From: a virus
DNA: 29,552 nt
Strand: one strand, 5' to 3'
IMG/VR virus record: IMGVR_UViG_3300020468_000046
Span: 1-29,552 of that record
Below are positions 16,701 through 25,700 of the stretch, piece after piece. The position numbers and the translations under genes are program-made. Positions within the stretch are counted from its first letter, which is position 1; each line of letters starts with the position of its first letter. The notes beneath the pieces were generated by a model, which saw only the letters and a list, made by a program, of their open reading frames with translations, had not been told where the DNA came from and did no database searches.

Positions 16701-19700
16701 ACTGAAGTGGGTCTATCTAATGCAAATCCATGAACATCATTAGTTGTGACAGTGATTATTCCAGTATTATTATCATAATCAGCAGTTTGAATACCTATAT
16801 TGAATCCCGATGATGTGCCAATACCTACAATACCTGTCAATTCACCATCACTATTTTTCTCTGCCCTTACTTTAGCACCATTTAATGGAGCATATCCTGT
16901 ACCTTCAGTAGAACCAAGAGAAACGATAAGACCACCTCTAGGTATCTGGTTTTGATTAATATCAGAGTCTGATACTATAAACTGTCCATTTTCAGAAGTT
17001 ATGCCTGTAAATCTAATTGTTGAAACTCCAGCAGTTGTATCAGCAAGAATATCGTAATTATTTGGATTTCCTGTATTATTGTTTGTATCTGGAGTTTGGA
17101 AAACTCCATTTATGAATACAACTCCATTTCCTAATCCAATACCTGCAGATGTATGTGCTCCACCAACTTTTAAATCATATGCTGTGGTAAGACCAGTAAA
17201 AGTATCTGAAATATCATCAAATAACATATTTGTGGTATAATCTTGTCTTAAGAAAGTTCTACCACTAAAGTTTGCTTTTACGAAAGGTATTTCACTATCA
17301 GTTCTTCTTGAACGAGTATTTCCTTTAGGTGGATCAATAAAATGAATATCACTATCAACAATATTAAATGATCCTCTATTTACCCTGATAGTATCACCAT
17401 TAGTGTGTGAAGTAGCAGCAATTCCTAGAACACCTCTTTCAACTCTAACTGTTGGTATTGTTGAAATTCCTAGAGAAATATTTAATTGATCATCTATCTT
17501 TTCACTTCCATCTGATGTACTTGAAAAACCAACTTCAATAATTTTCATATATTCATTGTCAATTTTTAATACATCGAATGTTGATATTGAACTAATACCA
17601 CTCAATGAGAATTGTGTAGTTGCAGCACCGATGTTTACATCTAATGTATAATTTAAATCTGTAAATGTAATCGGTTGTTGTACTACACCATCTAATCCAA
17701 TAATTGTTTTTGACAATTTATTCGACATATTCAACTTATGAGCATTACCAGCACCGATACCAGTAAATGTTATTGCAACACCTGAAGTTACATCCTCTTT
17801 TGTTGGGAATAATTGAAATCTATTTTCATCTAATGATTTTGCAAATACAGTTGTAGGTAAAATATCAGTAGTAACGCCAGCATTATTAACTGTTGATCCT
17901 ATTGATATTGCAGTAGCAGCAATTCCAATAAATGTTGATGTTGGTTCATACGTAAGTTCTTCGTTTGTATTGAAGAAGTGATTTGAAATAGTAAATATTC
18001 CTGTACTCTTAGCAAGACCAGCACCATCAGGATTGAATGTTTTAGTGTATATTGGTGTGCCTTCAAATTGTAAATCAAATTTAGTTTTATTTGCTCTTCT
18101 ACCCTCTAGTCCATCATATGAAGATAATATAACATCTGTCTCTACAGCACCATATTTTAAAATACCTGGAATATTATCAAAATCGGATGCTGAATATAAA
18201 ACTTGATTATAAGCTTGAACAGTAACTGCATCAGTAAATTCTGCATCAGGAACAAAAAGTAATGAGATATTATCACCATTTGTATCTGATATGAAAGAAC
18301 CAATTCCAGATGTTGAACCTAATGAAACATATGGATACTGAACAACTAAGACATCTGAAGCATCACTGATTGCAATAACTTGATGAATAGCTGAAGTTTG
18401 TCCAGTAGATACCTTAACTAATGATTTTACGGAACCATCTATTGTTTTGTCAAGATTAGCATAAGTAATAGAAGTACCTGTGCCAACATTGACTGTAGAT
18501 TCAAATCTCGCACTTCTTTCAGCACCTATAGGTTGTCCTGTTGTTAAAAATCTATATGTGCCAATTCCAGCAGTTATTGTTCCTAAACCAATTATATTTG
18601 CTTTTGCGTCTAGTGTAGTAATTCTATCATTTTCAATTTGCAATTTAACAAAATTATTTTCCATTCTGGCAGTTAGTACACCAACACTATTTGTAGTAAC
18701 AGAACCCCCATCATCAATATAAACTTGTGATGTAGTGGTGTCTACACCATCAAAATCAATTGTTATTTCGTTATAATTAAATTCTTTAGTAACTGAGTCT
18801 TGAACAAAAATAGTTGCATGTAATCCATTAAATTCATCTTTATCAAATTGGGCAACTGTTGTAGTAACAAACCCTGTTGTAGCAGACGCTATTCCTACGT
18901 TTGCACTTACTAGTTTTATACTTCCAAGAACACTAGTTGTAACACCCAAAGTATCATTATCGTAGAAAGTTTTGACCATTTTAATATCATGGTCTTTCGT
19001 AAATTTTTCAACAGGATTGAATAATAAATTTTTAGTTCCGTCAGTTTTTACTTCAGTATCAAAACTTCCTAATAATATATTTGCATCAACACTATCTGAA
19101 CCTATTCCAACTCCAGTGCTATCTGATGATTTTTCTAATAATAAAACATCATTTTCTGTTGTAAGGAGAACTAATTCAGTTAATTGTGTATCAGATGTAT
19201 CAGGATCAGTTATTTGAATTAAATAATGTACAAATTTACCATTAATTTCATTTAAAACAGTAGAATTTGCAGCAAATCCTACACTTGAAAACTCATCACT
19301 AACATCATCATGAATAAGAACTCTATTTGAGATACATTTATTAAAATTCGTTAATTTTTTCTCTGATAATATTAGAGATTTTGTTTTATTTCCTGATCTA
19401 TTAAAATCTAATGCATTATCAAAATTATTAATAGCATCAACTCTATTATCATCGCTAAGTACATCAAGAATCGTAACATCTATTGCTGATCTAGAAGTAC
19501 CAATTCCCACATTAGTTTTGGTTTCTATAAATGTATCTGCAAAGTTTTTTAAACCTGCAGGGTGTAATATACTATTCAAACTATTTGAGAATTTATCCCA
19601 AGCAATAGGACTCTTTACAGAATATGATAAGTTTTGATAATAATCATTATTAGGAGTTACTTGAGTATCATCACTTAATTTACCTATATCATCAATCCAT

Positions 19701-22700
19701 CCAATATCTTGACGATTTGAGAAATCTGTTTCAAATTTGCCTTTATTATGTTTTAAACCAACAATCTCTGCTGATACACCAGTAGCTCTTCCTTCAATTC
19801 TATCACCTTTCTTAAGGTACTCTAATCCATCCAATTTAACATAGTCATCTCTTATTTCAACTACAGTAAGTTCAGAATCCTCATTATTTAAAAGAATTGG
19901 TTCATTATCTTGAAAAACACCTCTAGTTTGAATTGGACGTATATCTGGATAATTTTTTCTATTGATGATTGATGCAAATCCAGATTGGAATGATTTTGCA
20001 ATACCAGGATTTGTAGTAACACCTGCTACGCTAAATTTTACAATGGTAGTGCTGCCTGGAGTGTATGATTGAACTGTAAAGAACTGGAAACTGTGGTCAG
20101 CAGAGTTAAATCCCTCTCCTAGAACTTCTCCACTACTAGCATCTCCATTAGACGTGCCTGTACTTAATCCTGATATTCCTCCTTCTCCAACTCTTTGTAT
20201 TCCCTCTACATAAATTTCATCACCAACTTGAAATGGTTGTGGATCAAGGAAACCGTTAAATGGTGTTTCCATGAAACAAGTAACTAATCCTCCAGAACTA
20301 GTTTGCATTGAATTAATTCCTATTCCATTTGAATTATTAATCGCAAAAATCTTATGCTCAACAGAATCTAAACCATTTATTGGTGCAATAATATCAACAT
20401 CAGCGATTGTTTGACTAGGAACTTGAGGACTTAAAGAAGAATTATCTACAATTGTGTTAGAGGTTGGATTAAAGAGTATTAAACTTGGTGGAGTTGTATA
20501 ATCTGTACCACCATTTACTATTTCAACGTCACTTAATTGATCTAAATTATCAATATTAATAATTGAAGGAATGTATACTTCGGGTTCTAGAGTCTTATCT
20601 GATGAATACTCATAACCAAGATCTACTATTCTAAGACTTTCTATTTTACCTATATTTTTTGAATCAGCGACTAAGTTAGCGTTAGTGCCATTATCTGAGA
20701 TTACTTCCTTAAATACGGGTACTTTTTTATAATTAAATCCTTTTGATAATATCCTGATATTTTTAATTGCACCATTTACATTCTTTGATTTCGTTGAATA
20801 TTCAAGTGTTTCGCAATCTGCTTCTTCATAACGCAAAAATTCAGGTACCTTTGGTGAAAAATCAAATGTTTCATTTGTCACATTCGATATTTTATACTCA
20901 CCATTATATAAACTATCAACAAAAATAATTTGTGAGTAATTTTGCACACCAGTATCTGCTGTGCTTATAAATCCACCCTTAGTTAATCCATAATATAGAA
21001 TTGGTGGTGTTGAAGTAGTTGGTTGTAAAGTTAAAGTCGCACCAACAGGATCACTACTATCTGTTCCCAAACCTATTGTTCCTTGTGTTTGAACATTGAA
21101 TATTGTTGAATCAAGAGAACTTAGATATTCATTTTCACCATTTTCATAGAAAATATTAAAGTCAAAATCTGCAAGATTGGTTGTTGATAAACCAAATGTA
21201 AGTTTAGAGTTTTTATATACTTTGATTTGAGGATTAATAGGTGATATAACTTGATTATTTCCACCACTATTTGATGTAATATCAATCAATTTTATTGGAT
21301 CTGCATATAAATCATTGTAAGTTTCTGCAAGTTGGAAATATCTACTGCTTACTTCATGAACAAAATAAGAACCATTAGGTATTCCAGTACCATCACCTGT
21401 GTAAAAAACTTTATCTCCTGTTTTGAATCCATGATTTGCAATATCAATCCTATTTGTTTCTACATCTGAGCTAACAAATTTTATTGGATTTATAATTAAT
21501 TTTTCAAACTCTGAATTATAGTCAACTTGTATAGGTGTTGTTGTATCAATTCCAACAGGTAGATTCGGTACAACATTTATTGTAACAATATCCCCATTTT
21601 GCAAATTATGAGTCGTTGTATTCGCAGCAGCAACTTTTGTAGTCAAAGTGCTTATAACTTTATCAATATCACCAGTCACCTGTTCAAATTGTGATGTTAT
21701 ATTATAAAGATGTGTATTAATACCACTAACATTACTTGCATTTGATTTGAAATAAAGTCCCTCTGATGTAGCACCAACCCCAATGGTTGTAAGACCAATA
21801 TAATCATTACTTTTTTTAATTACAAATAAATCAATTGAGTTGTCTGTATTAAGGAATGGTAACGAAAAATTTCCATCCGAATCATTAGGATCATCAGTAT
21901 TTGCAACATTTATCTGTTTATTAGCAACACCAGGAACATTAAGTTTTACTTTTTGTCCCGTGACAAATGGATGATTAGGAAGATAAATTTGTCTGTTTGG
22001 AATAGATATTGATTTAATTGTTTCTCCAACGACATAATTTGTTGATATTGCCTCTCCATCAGTTCCAACTCCAATTTGTTGAGGTGCGTTGAAGTAAACA
22101 ACATCATTTAATTGAGACTCAAATTTCTTTGTTTTTACAGGTAATGATATAACTGTGTTTAATATATCAACATTTGATCCGTATGTGTGTGCAACTCCAG
22201 CACCTCTAGAGACACGAATTATTTTTTCTGCAGGGAATATATTAATTACTTCGACAGTTTCATCAATTGTTCCTGATTGGAATTCAGATGTATTTCCAGA
22301 ACCAATTCTTATGATTCCACCAACTGAAACATCATTAGGTATCTTATTAACAAAAACATCTTCTATCGCTACATTGCCAGATGTTACTGTCTTCATTGGT
22401 GAAATTAAAGACACACGAGAAGTATTGATACCAATTTCAAATGAATTTGTTAATCCCTGAATTGAAGTACTCAAACCAGAAACTAAAACATAATCTTTGT
22501 GATTTAATTCAACATATGGTAAATAATTTGCTCTTACTTCATTATTACTAATCCAAGTAAACACTAAATTTTCAAATGTAGTAAGATTAGTTTCAATAAA
22601 AGATACTCCTAAACCAACTATATCACTTACCTGTGCATTTAATCCTGTACCATTTGTATCTGTATTATCAAAAGATGTGTAATCACCAACCTTATATCCA

Positions 22701-25700
22701 GTTCCTGGGTTTAATATAGTAATGTCATCAACTTCACCTTTTGATACTGATAATACTTGTGATGATTGTCTAATAGTTTCATTAGACTCAATAAGGAAAT
22801 CATTATCAGCAAATTCTTCATTTACATTATAAGGATAAGTATTTCTAGATAAATTTGAATTATTAAAGTCAAATTCATGATTTAATTTAAGATTATCTTG
22901 TATTAAAGGTAATCTAAATGATTTTCCTATAAAATAAGGATATGCTCCAACTAATTTACCATTAATGTCAACTTCTGCAGTTGCAAAGTAAGCATATATT
23001 CCATTTGGAAATTCTGGGGTTTTACAGAATCTTCCATTATGTACATCTAAATCTCCAGAATTGTTGAATATATAATCGTTAATAAAATACCCATCATCAA
23101 AACCAGATGGTCTATTATCAACTTTACTAACATCTTTGATATAGGATGAACTTATTAATTTTAAAGCAGAACTAATATTATTTGGATCCGTATATCCAAA
23201 TGGTCCATAAATTGGATTTCCATCATATGCCCAACCAATTATTGATGAGTGTTTTGTTGGTTTGTCAAAATCACCATTACTTAAAACATCGAAACTATCT
23301 TTTTCTAAATTTGTAAGTAATTCCTGATTACAACCTATAACTCCAAAACTTAAAAAGTCACCTCTTGAGACTAATGTAGTGTCACCAGATTTACCCTGTT
23401 CGTTAATTTGTAATTTTCTTACAGTAGTATCAAATGCACCATTGATACCAATGTTAGAAACAGTTGCATCTGTAGTGCTCTGACTGTACCCTATACCAGC
23501 GTTTACAACAACAGTGCTGATAAGTTTACCATTTTCAATTACAGGTCTTACAATGGCACCTGAACCCTTATCAGTAGATGTTATTAATATTTCAGGATTT
23601 GAGTAGTAATTTTCACCTTGATCAAGTACAACCACCTCTTCAACCCTTCCATTAGAGATTATTGGTCTAATTTCTGCATATTTTCCACCATCAATAGTAA
23701 TAGATGGTTTTGCTATATTGTTTAATATAGTTGAACCGTAATTAGATCCACTCTCATATAGATAAGCACCAGTAAACGAACCTTTAACGTAAGGTGTTAT
23801 GGTAAAATCACCAGTCACTGTACCCCCATAACCTACTTCAAGGTTAACTTTAATATCAGGATATTTAAAAGTTTGATAACCTGTTCCAGTAGAATTCAAT
23901 CCAACAATTTTACCTCTTTCAAAATCTACAGAAGATGTGCCACCTACACCAGCATTTGCTAGTTTGAATGAATTATCATCAACTTTCATCACATAATAAG
24001 ATGATGATGTTGATAGACCCTGAATTTCTCTTGGCATTGTTGAACCAATACCAACCATAGGTGTGTAATTAATTAAATCACCATGATTAAACCCATGATT
24101 AATAAAATTAACAGTATCAAAAGAAGTTGATATTCCAGATGGTTTGACAATTAATTTGCGATGTTGATATCCTTCTCCCGATTCAATAACTTTAATATCA
24201 ATTATTGTATTTTTTGATATGGTTCTAAAGATATGCGTACCAGCTGCTGCAGTATCAGTTGATAATCCAACTGTATTGATTCCTGAAAGAGCATCATTTT
24301 GCGTATTGTAGATTCTAACAGTCGAAGTATTGACAACTCTTACATAATAAGGATCTCCACTTGCTAAAGTTCCAGTTATAGTATTAGTTCCATCATAAGC
24401 AGCACCTATTCCTATTGACGGATTACCGTTATTTAAGTAATATACTAATTCCCCATTCTCTAAATTATGTTTCTTTTCAAATGTGATTGTCTCGTCAACG
24501 ATATCAATACCACCACCAAAGAATATATCTCTACTGTCAAAGGTTAATTCTCTATATCTATCCCCTGTTACTGCTTCTAAGACACATCCTGTTCCATTTC
24601 CACCAGTTAACGAAATATTCTTGACTGATTCAATATCAAAATCTTGCTGATCTATGAGAATCTTTTCAACAGATCCAGATAAAATAGGTTCTACCAGTGC
24701 TTGATCACCAGTGCTAGTTTCTACAATTATTTTTGGTGGATTGATAATATCATAATTCGATCCACCATTTATCACTTCTACATCAGATAAACCACCATAA
24801 TTTATGAAATCCTCTGATACTGGAGATCTTAACTCTACACCATCTTTTAATATTCCAATATCACCAATGTTTTCATCATTATTTGATGAATTGATTAAAT
24901 TTTGAGTTAAAGGAAATTTTCTTAAAACTTTATTAGCACTTATCTTCTTATCATGATGTCTCTGTATAGTAAATACGTGTTGATCTTTAGTAGATACTCC
25001 TAATCCAATTTGTACAGTGCTTGCTGTCCCAATTTGTGCTCTAGACAAATATAGTGCTATTTTAGTAATATCTGTACCAGGTGCCTCTACTTGTGGGTCA
25101 ACATAATATAATTGTCCATCATTTAAACCAGGAGGAACTTCAGATGGATCAGTATTTGCAGAATTGGGATCTTTAATTGAATTATATACAACAGCATCAC
25201 CTTGTATAAATTTTATATCTCTATTTGTGTCGAACTTAAATCTAAGAATGTTATATAATCCATTAATATCATCTTGACCTTCAAGTGCAAAATTAACAGT
25301 TGTTTGTGCTATACCAATAATTTTTTCACTGATGACTTGATCTGTAATATCATAACTTGGTAATGAGTTTGATGCGACATAACCATCTGTATTACCATCA
25401 ACATATACATTTAATACATCAGATATAATCTTATCATTTCCTTCTCTTATTTCAAGTCCCGTACTAGATGCCTTTTTAATTACTCTACGTATATCATACT
25501 GTTCACCTGAAACAGGAGTAAACCCTAAATTAGTTAAAGTTATTTGGTTTGAATTAGGACTAACACCACCTTCAGCGACTGTAAAAGTACCATCTACAAC
25601 TTGTTCATTCCTTCTTAATACTTGAAATAGATCACCCTCTGTTATAGAAGATTTATCAAGTTTAACACCCAAATCAAGTGTTGCACCAACGTCATCTGTT

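Noticed and set aside
22155-22460. 101-codon plus-strand open frame
   Set aside because: It lies wholly opposite the gp7-like gene, and its composition mirrors the antisense of Gly/Thr/Val-rich repeats. No supporting signals.
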